The notes: generated by a model not told the origin, from the sequence alone. A stretch of 64,000 nt of DNA from Lucinisca nassula (GCA_963580285.1 OY757023.1:129612027-129676026); one strand, 5' to 3'; shown: positions 53,095 through 62,664, counted from the first letter of the stretch. Numbers and translations are program-made.

Positions 53095-56000
53095 GTGGGT
53101 TTCACTTTAATGGCTATTGTGTTTTACTATTTTAATTACATTAAATCCGTTTTAAACGAATCAGTGACATGAAGACACATAATTATAACTTATGACATAT
53201 ATGCTAGTATTTTTGCAGACAAAAATGTGAGCAGCTTCCTGATCATTGCCTCCACTTCTATTTCGCTCACATTTTTCAGCACAATTAACATACACTTACA
53301 AATTGTGTAATCAAAGCGGCGTCTATTAACCCAGTCAGCAAAGAATGACGGGTCATCGGCGGGCCGATAGCGATAAATCGTATCGCTGTCGGCCCGACGG
53401 TGGTCCGTTGTTGAGTGCTGACTGGGAAGGTTTTTGTCGCACCTGCTTTAGCAGGAAGACATAGTCGTGCAAGTTTCCGTCCGTCCGTTCGTCCGGTTGT
53501 CCGTCCGTCTTTCCGTCAATATTTTACACTGATTGTCTTGTCATCGCATCGCAACTCCTCCTACAGTTTCTTACCGATTATTTTCAAACTTTTTGTGTGT
53601 TTTTGCCACGGTATGAGGATGCGCATGTGGTTTGGACTTTTGTGGTGTATTCCTTGCTTCCAAAGGATAACCCTTTTATAGAACATATTTAACTTCACTA
53701 CAGCTGGTGTGTGGGAATGTGTGGCGGCGGTAAAGCATATCCCTGCCCTAGATCATAGTGTAGATTATATTTTCTTGTTCTTTGGGATCATTGATTCCAT
53801 TGTGGAATTTTGAAAATATCTGAGGGTCACTGATGAGGCCTAATTGGCCGAAGCTGGCTAGTCTGGCCCAGAAAACATGTACACTCCATATTTTTCACTT
53901 CTGTGGTGTATTCCTTGCTTCCAAAGGATAACCCTTTTATAGAACATATTTACCTTCGGATCAATTTTTATCACTTTTTCCACATTGTGAACTTAGTCAT
54001 TTTTAACCTTCAATTGACATATGATAGGTACCTCTTGGCATAGCAACTGCTCTTGCAGTTTTATACAGATCATTTTGAAACTTAGCACGTGCTTTCGGCA
54101 TGGTATGAGAATGTTATGTGGTTTCAACATAATTCTCAGAATATTTTTTTTTCACTTTTTGCACATTATGAACTTAGCCATTTGTAAGCTTCATTTGATA
54201 TACGATAGGTACCTCTTGTCATCGCAACTCCTCCTACAGTTTCATACCGATTATTTTGAAACTTTGTGTGGGTTTTCGCCATGGTATGAGGATGCGCATG
54301 TGGTTTTGGACTTTATCTTCGGATAAATTTTTGTCACTTTTTCACATTGTGAACTCAGTCGTTTTTAACCTTCAATTGATATATGATAGATACCTCTTGT
54401 CATCTTAACTCCTTTTGCAGTTTTATACCGATCATTTTGAAACTTTGCGTGTGCTTTCGTCATGGTATGAGGATGCGCATGTGGTTTAGACGTTATCGTC
54501 GGATCATTTTTTGTCACTTTTTTTACATTGTGAACTCAGTCGTTTTTAACCTTCAATTGACATATGATAGGTACCTCTTGTCATCGCAAATCCTCTTGCA
54601 GTTTTATACCAATCATTTTGAATATTTGCGTGTGCTTTCGCCATAGTATGAGGTTGTGCATGTGGTTTCAACATTATTCTCAGAATATTTTTTTCACTTT
54701 TTGCACATTGTGAACTTAGCCAATTTTAAGCTTCAGTTGATATACTATAGGTACCTCTTGTCATCGCAACTCCTCTTACAGTTTAATATTGATCACTTTG
54801 AAACTTTGTGTGTGTTTTTGCTATGGTATGAAGATGTGCATGTGGTTTGGACTTTATCTTGGGATCAGTTTTTATCACTTTTTCCACATTGTGAACTTTT
54901 TTACCTCATAGATATAGGCTATAGATTCTCCTCAAAGCCCTATATTCATTTCTTCTGCCTTAAATAAACTTTTTTTTTTGGTAGAGCAGGTGGGGAGCAG
55001 ATGCGACATCAACTTTACCGAATTGTATCACTGGTTGTTTTGTTATTGTAGAAAATAAAAAAGGCCTGAGACTTCATGCAGATTATCTACTGTAATTATC
55101 TCCATTCAGGCGGTGGAAAAATGTTCACTGTACTAGCTACCCGCTTAATTTGTGTGTGGGAAACTGACCAGCTCATACATGAGCTATAAAGTGTTGACTG
55201 GGCCGTAAAACACATAAAAAGCAACCCAAAAATCAGACTGGGTGGCATTCATGCTAACTGACTGGATCTTAGGCACAGGGTATTAACTTGCGTTTGTGAA
55301 AGAGAGGGACTACCCCGATACCTGGATGAAAAATGTTTGTATGTGAACTTGGCTTGGGATTCGCGGCTTGGAATATCGATTTTGTCCAACATTCACAAAT
55401 ATTTTACTATACTTTACTACTACGGAATAAATCGAATTCCAAACGCCATACTCCCGACCCCAAGCCAACTTCATACACTTAATGTTTGTTTACTTAAGTT
55501 TGTTCATCCATTTTGTCTTTCAGGTAAAAGAGGTTGCAGTGGTCCATGTATTTGAGCCTGCACATGTCATTATAGACCAGGTACTTGAAGAAGGCGCTGA
55601 CCCGCGAGAACCAGAGGCCTCAAGACCAGCCTATCAGAAATTACTACGTAACTGTAACCGGATTAGACAAATGCAAAGGTCAGAAGATCCTAAAGATATG
55701 CATTTCGAGGTAACTGTGTAATTAATTAGCTACTTTTGGCCTTCAAGTATGTTTCCTCTGGCTTTCTTTGCCGGATCATTACAGGGTCACTTACGAGGCT
55801 TTATTAGCCGAAACTACGTAGTATGGCCCATCTCCTTTCTTATGAATAGTTTCATTGTTCTAAAAGGAACTCATTTTTTATTTTTATTTGCCTTCACTGC
55901 AGCTGGTGTTGTGCCGTGTGGCGGCCGTAAAACGTCTCCCCGTACATCAACCATGGTGCAGTTTATATTTTACTTTTGGTCCTTTGAGATCAACGTGAAT

Positions 56001-59000
56001 ATTCTGAGAAATCAGAAATAAATTATTGGTTTAGACTCATATTCTAGACAGGTTTTTAATTATTTGGACCCCATTTTGATTTATATCAGTCTTTGAATCG
56101 ACTGCCTGTTCGAAATTCGCAAAATTGCAGTATGTTTCCTCTGGCTTTCTTTGCCGGATCATTACAGGGTCACTGACGAGGCTTTATTAGCCGAAACTAC
56201 GTAGTATGGTCCATCTCCTTTCTTATGAATAGTTTCATTGTTCTTAAAGGAGCTCATTTTTGATTTTATTCAAGGCCTCGTCTGTGACCATGAATACAAA
56301 ACTGACGATGTAACATAAGACAGAAAGTGTAAATTTAGACTTATCTAAAAACACACTGCTACTAAACTCACTGTTTTGTTATTTTTTATCAATTATTGTA
56401 TACCGAGCCGCGCATCAGGAACAGATAACTTTTGTACTTGCTTGAAACGAGCAGCCTCCGCATCTGTTCAAACATGCTTTTTATCCCCGTTGCATGATAG
56501 TGACGGGGTATTAAAGTATCACGTAGGTCGTCCGTTTGTTCGTCTTTATCTTCATTTCCGAACAATAGCTGGAATAACTGTCAATGGATTTTCACTGAAC
56601 TTAGTTCGAGTTTTATATTGTAAAAATCTGGCAAATCACCACAACCATAATAGTCAAATTGTACGAATTCGGGTGATGATGAGTCTTTGATAACCGAATG
56701 TCCAAAAGACACATTTTTCGGGGGCACGACCTATAGTCTTTCAAAACGCAGTGAGGCGTGACTGCACTTTTAATTTTGGACTAGACCGTGTTTTAGGTAA
56801 GTCACCTTCTATTGGGATTTTACGTTGGGAGATATAGTTTTACTGAGATTCGTACTGCATCATTCTAACCATTTGGCCACGACTTCTACATAATGGCATT
56901 ATCAAAAAAAAAAAAATAATTATAATTTTAAAATCCAATCTAAAAAGAAATCCGAAACGTGTTTCATCTAAAACATGGAACAGTCTTGCCACGCTTGAAC
57001 GTTGAACTCTCAAAGGTCGTTGATAAACTATATCTGTTTGTTTGTTGTTATTCCAGCTTGATCGTGATTTCATTGGTTTCAAGACACCAAAAGTGTTTTT
57101 TCGACAAGACGTTCGCCATTCAGACAGTCAACATAACCTGTTCGCCACCGACAAACAGCTGGAACCCCTGTGTAAAGCGAAAACCTGGTACATAGATGGG
57201 AAATTCGAGATAGTGAACAAGCCGTTCTATCAGCTACTATCAATCCATGGTTTTGTAAAGTCTGGCGAAGATATGAAGCAGTTACCACTTATGTTTGTTT
57301 TGATGTTAGGGAAGAGTAAACGGGTTTATATAAAGGTAATTCAATCACCGTCGAGACAAGACTTTCGTTACTAGTTGTCACAAGTCTTATATTTACTAGT
57401 AGGCGCCTGCATTGATACATTTATTGTGCGTCCAAACACGATTCATTGTTTTGTGTGTGTGTGTGAATTCGGGTTTAACGTCGCTTTCAACAATTTTTCA
57501 GTCATATCACGACGGTGTCTGGTTGCGACAGGGAGCTCAATGCTCACGTTTATAGTGCTGCCTCACTGAAGTATCATGTCCCAGACACATTACATGATAC
57601 CACACCCAGTCACATTATCCTGACACTGGATCGACCAGTCCTAGCTCTACCCCGTAAATCTGAGTGCCAAGCGAGGAGCAGCTAAACTCCGTTCAGAAAA
57701 TCTGAATCATCGATTTTTTCGTTTCTTCCTTTAATACTCATTTTAGCCCATACATCTCTGTAGGAAAGTTTTAGACCTGACCCTCCGCCGACTTCTCCAA
57801 CAGGTCATATGCCTCTGCGACAGTCAGGGAAGGCTGTGATTATTATACCCCCGCAAACGAAGTTTGAAGGGGGTATATAGGAGTCAGCTTGTCGTCTGTC
57901 GTCGTCGTCGGTCCGTTACAAAAAACTTTAACATTGCTCATAACTTCCTTATTCTTTGACCGATTTCTTTAATATTCACACACCACACACCTTGCCACTA
58001 GTACTTAAGATTGATATACACAAACCTGACCTTGACCTTTACGTTGACCTTCCTCAAGGTCAAATACTTGTAAACGCATGCGGGGGTATAATTGGCGCCC
58101 GTTAGGCGGCAGCTCTAGTTTGGAGAAAATTGCAAAACAAAGAAATGAGACCACAGACTAAGTCCATTTGACGATGATTGTCAGGTAAAAAAATAAATAT
58201 TCAAATCCATGTGATGCACTTTATAAATAGATATGCAGTTACGACACACCTTACATTCGAGTGGCTAGATAGAGGCTCACTAGGAACGGGGAGCCACTAG
58301 CACAATGTGCTGTCAGTGCCCAAAAAGAAATATACCGATATCAGATGTGGTGTCACAGCTTATGATTTTCCATAAAATGATCGTGCAAATAAAACATAGA
58401 CGCCCTTGTAATTTACAAGAGCAGTAGCCACTTCTATATATGGTTTAAAAGGGTGTGTCGAACCTGTTAGAATGTCTTAGTCTGTGGAAGAAAATTTAGA
58501 TTTTTCACTTTGGACCAAATAATCACAGACTAATTCAAGGTAATGTTGGTTGGTGCCTGATGCTCTGTCTCTGGTCGGGCTCATCGGAGTCTAACTGTTG
58601 GTTTTCTTTTGCTCCAGCATTTCAGTGGTTTCTTGCTGTCGAGTCCTCACCGTTGTCTCACCTCTGTGGTTCTTTGATTTTTGTGTTCACGGAGATGTTG
58701 CACTGATGAGTTAGGAGGCCTTCATGCGGACTGAACAAATTATTTGTCTAAATCGCGACGGAAGTAAGGGCGAGGATTGTGGCCACGTAAAATCGATTTA
58801 AGCCCCCCAGTGGAAATCTTCCACTGACCGTTCCAAGGCGGCTCTTCTGTGGCGATTTATTTTATGTTGTTGTTTGTTTCTTACTGTGTGTATCACTTGT
58901 GTCTTTTAGTTTCGGATGACCATATGGCCATTTTGTGGGAAAGTAACTGTCCTTATGGCCTTCCTTTGTTTAGGTTTCCATTATGGTCTGGTCGCTTAAT

Positions 59001-60943
59001 GTTTGTATTTCTTTCCCTTTGGTGTCTTTTATGGGTGGAGTAAGTTAATTGTATCAATTCCTGATCTTTGTTTTACTTCTACTTTCCTGGCTGTCGCAGA
59101 GGCATACGACTTGCTGGAGAAATCGGCGGAGGGTGAGGTCTAAAACTTTCCCATTGTGATGTATGGGCTAAAATGGGTATTAAACGCAAGAATAAAAAAA
59201 ATCGATGATTCAGATTTTCTGAACGGAGTTTAGTACCATTTTAACGACTTTGGTATGTCGCGGCCCGGGATCGAACCCGAGACCTCCCGTTCCCCGGAGC
59301 GGACACTACCAACTGAGCTATCGGGCCGGTTTTTATTGTTTTGTGGTAGTTTGTTTACAATCGACCCAAAGTAAACATGCACAAAGCTTTCCTTGCTGTT
59401 TATGCGATTATCATTGACAGATGGATGGGAACCGCGTATTGAAAATAGGACCGGACCATTTACCCAGATTACACTCTGAGACCATCAGTCCTGTCGGTGC
59501 TTTGATAACTAGTTGCGCATTACTTTTGGTTTTGCTTATATTTCACTTATATTGGGCCGATCATTAATAAGGTGTGTGCGAACAGTGGAGTCCCCGGAGA
59601 AAAAACACCTGACCTTCCGTTGCAGAACTCAGCGTCTCACATGTGACCCGCATATGACTGTAATATTATGATGTTATTAAACAAGTAATTTCGTATTGGC
59701 CCAGTTACAGGTCCGAGGTCTGCTGTATTGGCCCGAGGCCGAACGCCAAGGCCAAAACAGCAGGCCTAGGACTGGTAACTGGGACAATACGGAATTATTT
59801 TATAAATGACAATTTTATTAACTGACACCATTAAAAACAGGATTATTGGTTTTTGACCTCGGTGTTAATATGGATGACTTCCAAACAATACAGGATAGTC
59901 ACTTAAAAAGTCAGAGGATTTTGTTTTACATTGCCAGTGCAGCCTTATAAACAGTGGTATCTTTTAGTTTAGTGGAATTATTTTGTATGTTGCAGGTTTT
60001 CCAGGCCATTCTTCATATGCTTCCAGTTCAGCCATCCGTTGAGAGATTCGTAACAGATTTTGAAGTAGTGATATGGCAAGGTCTCAGATGTGTCTTTGAC
60101 AACCCAGATATTCGTGGCTGCGTATTCCATTGGAGTCGAGCTCTTTGGCGGCAGGTTCAACAATTCAGGTATATCGTCATTGATATATATTGTTTAAATG
60201 TGGCATGGATGATACATATATACCACATGCTGAAACCGATTATATTCATTTATTGTCGTTCACAGTGTTAGGGTCGCTCGTTTTGTTTACAATCGACCAG
60301 GTCAATAGTTTGCACTCGACCCAATGTTTTCATTATAATATCTCCAATTATAAAAAATAACTTGAATAAATGTCAAGGGTTTTTCACTTAACTTATGATG
60401 TGCATTGACATTATGTCATGGATATCTGGTGTTTGGTTGTAAATTGACAATTTCTTCAATTTTTGACCGAGTTATGTTTCAATAATAGTGGGGTAATAGC
60501 CTATCATTTTACATTTTAATTGGATAGCAAATATTGATATGCTTCAGGTAGCCTACGCGCAACGAGACAACGTATACAAGTTCATCAAAAAGGTCTTCGC
60601 TCGCCCCTTCCTGCCTGCTGAACACATCGAGCAAACCTTCCGGAAACTGCGAGAGAAAGCGGACGGCGAACAAGTGACGACACTGATGAGATATGTTGAA
60701 GACACATGGTTTTCCAGTACTTTATGGGAGATCCAGTCGTGGTGTGTATTCGACCAGACTATACAAACCAATAACGACTGCGAGGGATGGCATCACAGAA
60801 TCAAAAGACGGGCGCAGAAGGGAAATTTACAGTTCTATCTTCTCATTAGTCTCCTCTACAAGCAAGCTTACTTCCAACTCAAGTCAAGATGGTATCGGAA
60901 GGAAAATTGCGACGCTAGCAGAGAAAGAACAGTAGAGATATAA
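52849..60943 (+). CDS. FLYWCH zinc finger - MULE transposase domain protein, five exons, 421 aa model
   Basis: Model join 52849-53094, 55524-55709, 57057-57335, 59996-60154, 60548-60943; every junction falls in phase 0 with GT donors and AG acceptors. Residues 11-72 look like a FLYWCH finger with C39, C48, H65 and H67. The rest is a MULE-type transposase core: D191 (TWYIDGKFEIV), D258 (FVTDFE), the C279-x2-H282 motif (GCVFHW) and E369 (TNNDCEGWH). All catalytic residues are present. It could be a host gene domesticated from a transposon or an intron-bearing element; no terminal inverted repeats were found nearby. The exon 4 donor is uncertain (see that entry). An in-frame TAA lies 33 bp before the ATG. 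Confidence 0.78.
53221..53275 (+). mobile_element. R650 3'-end scrap in intron 1
   Basis: CTTCCTGATCATTGCCTCC then ACTTCTATTTCG, the 3' end of the ATTGCCTCC subfamily. Confidence 0.55.
53330..53426. mobile_element. Short MITE with CCCAGTCAGCA ends
   Basis: 97 bp with ends CCCAGTCAGCA/TGCTGACTGGG and a central palindrome GGGCCGATAGCGATA/TATCGCTGTCGGCCC. Confidence 0.85.
53641..53951 (+). mobile_element. Retrozyme S insertion in the 181-bp array
   Basis: About 1.2 units: GTGGTGTATTCCTTGCTTCC occurs at both ends (53642 and 53903, 261 bp apart), as expected if a circular or tandem template was copied. Array sequence stops at TTTGGACTTT and resumes at CTTCGGATC. Confidence 0.85.
53824..53869 (+). 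ncRNA. Hammerhead ribozyme of the S family, near intact
   Basis: Stem I GGGTCA/TGGCCC, CTGATGA, stem II GGCC-TAATT-GGCC, then GAAG, stem III CT/AG with loop GGCT and the triplet GTC at the cleavage site. The only core departure is GAAG for GAAA, which would make the 15.1-16.1 pair a G-U wobble. Compared with family L, the fourth stem II pair is C-G instead of U-A, a compensatory change. Confidence 0.82.
54961..55523 (+). other. Remainder of intron 1
   Basis: Contains a SINE-D-like 3' part at about 55080-55225 (CGGTGGAAAAATGTTCACTG, GTGTTGACTGGGCCGTAAAAC). The intron ends with the acceptor ATTTTGTCTTTCAG at 55510-55523. Confidence 0.65.
55524..55709 (+). CDS. MULE gene exon 2
   Basis: 62 codons, VKEVAVVHVFEPAHVIIDQV ... 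RNCNRIRQMQ ... KDMHFE, the linker that in this protein family joins the finger to the transposase core. Bounded by CAG| and |GTAACT, phase 0 at both ends. Confidence 0.82.
55784..55829 (+). ncRNA. Hammerhead ribozyme with core mutation
   Basis: Core box reads CTTACGA where CTGANGA is required, so G5 is lost. Other elements intact. Predicted inactive. Confidence 0.82.
56167..56212 (+). ncRNA. Type I hammerhead ribozyme, intact
   Basis: Core CTGACGA fits CTGANGA (position 7 is free), GAAA kept, stem II GGCT/AGCC, stem I GGGTCA/TGGTCC paired through two G-U wobbles. Triplet GTA. It could process the intron 2 RNA if expressed. Confidence 0.85.
56275..57056 (+). other. Remainder of intron 2
   Basis: 56470-56640 (CGTAGGTCGTCCGTTTGTTC) resembles the heads of the tandem arrays. 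Elsewhere nothing recognised. Acceptor TTGTTGTTATTCCAG at 57042-57056. Confidence 0.6.
57057..57335 (+). CDS. MULE gene exon 3: first catalytic Asp
   Basis: 93 codons. AKTWYIDGKFEIVNKPFYQL carries the first D of the DDE triad, followed by SIHGFVKSGEDMKQLPLMFV, the hydrophobic strand conserved in MULE proteins. Donor AAAG|GTAATT. Confidence 0.87.
57465..57684 (-). mobile_element. SINE-C, 3' part (interrupted copy)
   Basis: Reverse complement of 4760-5003 (GGGTTTAACGTCGCTTTC, CGGTGTCTGGTTGCGACAGG, CTACCCCGTAAATCTGAGTG). Stops at GAGGAGCAGCTA where a TA-flanked element entered. Confidence 0.88.
57847..58120. mobile_element. TATACCCCC element
   Basis: TTATACCCCCGCAAACGAAG, GGGGGTATATAGGAGTCAGC, ending TGCGGGGGTATAATTGG and AGCTCTAGTTT. 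Same family as 48818-49140. Confidence 0.75.
58121..58542. other. Unassigned interior of the TA-flanked element
   Basis: No recognised family; no reading frame of interest. Confidence 0.5.
58543..59089 (+). mobile_element. R650 copy inside the TA-flanked element
   Basis: From GGTTGGTGCCTGATGCTCTG to TTTGTTTTACTTCTACTTT; its 3' end abuts the right inverted repeat (CCTGGCTGTCGCAGAGG). Confidence 0.9.
59233..59333 (-). mobile_element. SINE-C, tRNA-like head (interrupted copy)
   Basis: Reverse complement of GGCCCGATAGCTCAGTTGG (A box), GGTTCGATCCC (B box). Joins 57465-57684 once the TA-flanked element is removed. Not an independent tRNA gene. Confidence 0.88.
59684..59799. mobile_element. Hairpin MITE
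   Basis: GTATTGGCCCAGTTACAGG / ACTGGTAACTGGGACAATAC outer arms and CTGCTGTATTGGCC / GGCCAAAACAGCAG inner arms form a near-continuous ~50-bp stem. Confidence 0.82.
59996..60154 (+). CDS. MULE gene exon 4: second catalytic Asp and CxxH motif
   Basis: 53 codons. VERFVTDFEVVIWQGL carries the second D; DIRGCVFHWSRALWRQ carries C-x2-H. Acceptor TTGTATGTTGCAG. CAG|GTTCAA at 60154 keeps phase 0 with exon 5. A stronger-looking donor TTCAG|GTATAT at 60168 would add VQQF, closer to relatives, but throws exon 5 out of frame, so an extra small exon is possible. Confidence 0.75.
60155..60547 (+). other. Intron 4
   Basis: About 390 bp, AT rich, with the acceptor TTGATATGCTTCAG; no repeat recognised. Confidence 0.6.
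60548..60943 (+). CDS. MULE gene exon 5: catalytic Glu and C-terminus
   Basis: 131 codons and TAA. KKVFARPFLPAEHIEQTF, then TIQTNNDCEGWHHRIKRR with the catalytic E, then a basic end RWYRKENCDASRERTVEI. The TNNxxEGWH pattern is a strong signature of this MULE group. Confidence 0.88.
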   Translation, partial: VAYAQRDNVYKFIKKVFARPFLPAEHIEQTFRKLREKADGEQVTTLMRYVEDTWFSSTLWEIQSWCVFDQTIQTNNDCEGWHHRIKRRAQKGNLQFYLLISLLYKQAYFQLKSRWYRKENCDASRERTVEI

Positions 60944-61074
60944 AAGGGAAACGTTTTCGTCTCTGGAGTGATTATGAAGCAGGGACTGTCAGCGTGAATG
61001 ATTTGCTGAAGAAGTGAGGTGGAATATATGGTGTAATATCTTTGGAAAATATTTTCGGTGATGTCTACATATAT

Positions 61075-61080
61075 AATAAA
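61075..61080 (+). promoter_or_regulatory. Candidate poly(A) signal of the MULE gene
   Basis: AATAAA 132 bp after the stop codon, at the edge of a retrozyme L insertion (RNA 3' end of the retrozyme, opposite strand). Confidence 0.4.
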
Positions 61081-61138
61081 AATGAGTTCCTTTAAGAGCA
61101 ATGAAAACATTCATAAGAAAGAAGATGGGTCATACTAC

Positions 61139-61461
61139 GGAAGTAAGGGCGAGGATTGTGGCCACGTAAAATCGATTTAAGCCCCCAGTGGAAATCTTCC
61201 ACTGACCGTTCCAAGGCGGCTCTTCTGTGGCGATTTATTTATGTTGTTGTTTGTTACTTACTGTGTGTATCACTTGTGTCTTTTAATTTTGGATGGCCAT
61301 ATGGCCATTTTGTGGGAAAGTAACTGTCCATATGGCCTTCCTTTGTTTAGGTTTCCATTATGGTCTGGTCGCTTAATGTTTGTATTTCTTTCCCTTTGGT
61401 GTCTTTTATGGATGGAGTAAGTTAATTGTATCAATTCCTGATCTTTGTTTTACTTCTACTA
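61139..61461 (+). mobile_element. R650, 5'-truncated, inserted in a hammerhead motif
   Basis: Starts GAAGTAAGGGCGAGG and ends TTTACTTCTACT. The 31 bp ATTCATAAGAAAGAAGATGG...ACTACG occurs on both sides (61108-61138 and 61462-61492, one mismatch), either a long target duplication or a tandem-unit exchange. Confidence 0.87.
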
Positions 61462-61478
61462 TTCATAAGAAAGAAGAT

Positions 61479-61524
61479 GGGTCACACTACGTAGTTTCGG
61501 CTAATAAAGTATCATCAGTGACCC
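61479..61524 (-). ncRNA. Hammerhead motif, mutated
   Basis: CTGATGA and GAAA intact, but stem II reads TACT against AGCC (two pairs lost) and the cleavage position is G. Predicted inactive. Confidence 0.78.
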
Positions 61525-61861
61525 TATAATGATCCGGCAAAGAAAGCCAGAGGAAACATACTGCAATTTTGCGAATTTCGAATAGGCAGTCGATACAAAG
61601 ACTGATAAAAATCAAAATGGGGTCCAAATATTTATAAACCTGTCTAGAATATGAGTCTAAACCAATAATTTATTTCTGATTTCTCAGAATATTCCCGCTG
61701 ATCTCAAAGGACCAAAAGTAAAATATAAACTGCACTATGGTTGATGTACGGGGAGACGTTTTACGGCCGCCACACGGCACAACACCAGCTGCAGTGAAGG
61801 CAAATAAAAATAAAAAATGAGTTCCTTTAAGATCAATGAAAACATTCATAAGAAAGAAGAT

Positions 61862-61907
61862 GGGTCATACTACGTAGTTTCGGCTAATAAAGCCTCATCA
61901 GTGACCC
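61862..61907 (-). ncRNA. Type I hammerhead ribozyme, intact
   Basis: All core bases and stems as in 5338-5383, with perfect stem I GGGTCA/TGACCC. Confidence 0.88.
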
Positions 61908-61984
61908 TATAATGACCCGGCAAAGAAAGCCAGAGGAAACATACTGCAATTTTGCGAATTTCGAATAGGCAGTCGATACAAAGT

Positions 61985-62664
61985 AGAAGTAAAACAAAGA
62001 TCAGGAATTGATACAATTAACTTACTCCACCCATAAAAGACACCAAAGGGAAAGAAATACAAACATTAAGCGACCAGACCATAATGGAAACCTAAACAAA
62101 GGAAGGCCATAAGGACAGTTACTTTCCCACAAAATGGCCATATGGCCATCCAAAACCAAAAGACACAAGTGATACACACAGTAAGTAACAAACAACAACA
62201 TAAATAAATCGCCACAGAAGAGCCGCCTTGGAACGGTCAGTAGAAGATTTCCACTGGGGGGCTTAAATCGATTTTACGTGGCCACAATCCTCGCCCTTAC
62301 TTCCGTCGCGATTTAGACAAATAATTTGTTCAGTCCGCATGAAGGCCTCCTAACTCATCAGTGCAACATCTCCGTGAACACAAATATCAAAGAACCACAG
62401 AGGTGAGACAACGGTGAGGACTCGACAGCAAGAAACAACTGAAATGCTGGAGCAAAAGAAAACCAACAGTTAGACTCCGATGAGCCCGACCAGAGACAGA
62501 GCATCAGGCACCAACCAACATTATCTCTCTAATTTTCAATAAGCCTTTACGTTGGAGCCGTCATAGAATCTGAGGCCTGACCCACTGGCGTGCAATTAAA
62601 GAGGGAAGCAAAGTTGCCAACCGTGATTGGGTTAACTACCATGCATGCAGTCTATCGTATAATA
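61985..62664 (-). mobile_element. R650, near full length, inserted in retrozyme L
   Basis: From TAGAAGTAAAACAAAG to TGCATGCAGTCTATCG; AAAG at both borders fits a 4-bp target duplication. With 11171-11862 it shows the longest extent of the family (about 680-700 bp). Confidence 0.88.

Larger units (their letters stand above)
53436..54960 (+). repeat. 181-bp tandem array with a TCCGTCCGTTCGTCC head (intron 1)
   Basis: Head GTCGCACCTGC, TTTCCGTCCGTCCGTTCGTC. Units have GATAGGTACCTCTTG at 54024, 54203, 54386, 54566 and 54749 (179-183 bp) and contain CTTTTTCACATTGTGAACT and CCATGGTATGAGGATG. It is interrupted near the left by retrozyme S (53641-53951). Confidence 0.88.
55748..56268 (+). mobile_element. 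Retrozyme L, 1.36 units, in intron 2 with TTCAAG duplication
   Basis: Flanked by TTCAAG at 55742-55747 and 56269-56274. Its RNA strand is the same as the gene's. The 3' end GAGCTCATTTTTGATTTTA matches the ends of the other L insertions; the 5' end is different. The internal period is 383 bp. Confidence 0.9.
57685..59230. mobile_element. TA-flanked element with ~140-bp terminal inverted repeats (Tc1/mariner-like, non-autonomous)
   Basis: Left end AACTCCGTTCAGAAAATCTG and right end CAGATTTTCTGAACGGAGTT are perfect complements. Similarity continues for ~140 bp (57685-57829 against 59093-59230). TA on both sides (57683-57684 and 59231-59232) collapses to one TA in the uninterrupted SINE-C. Its 1.5-kb interior is filled by a TATACCCCC element and R650; no transposase. 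Confidence 0.9.
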
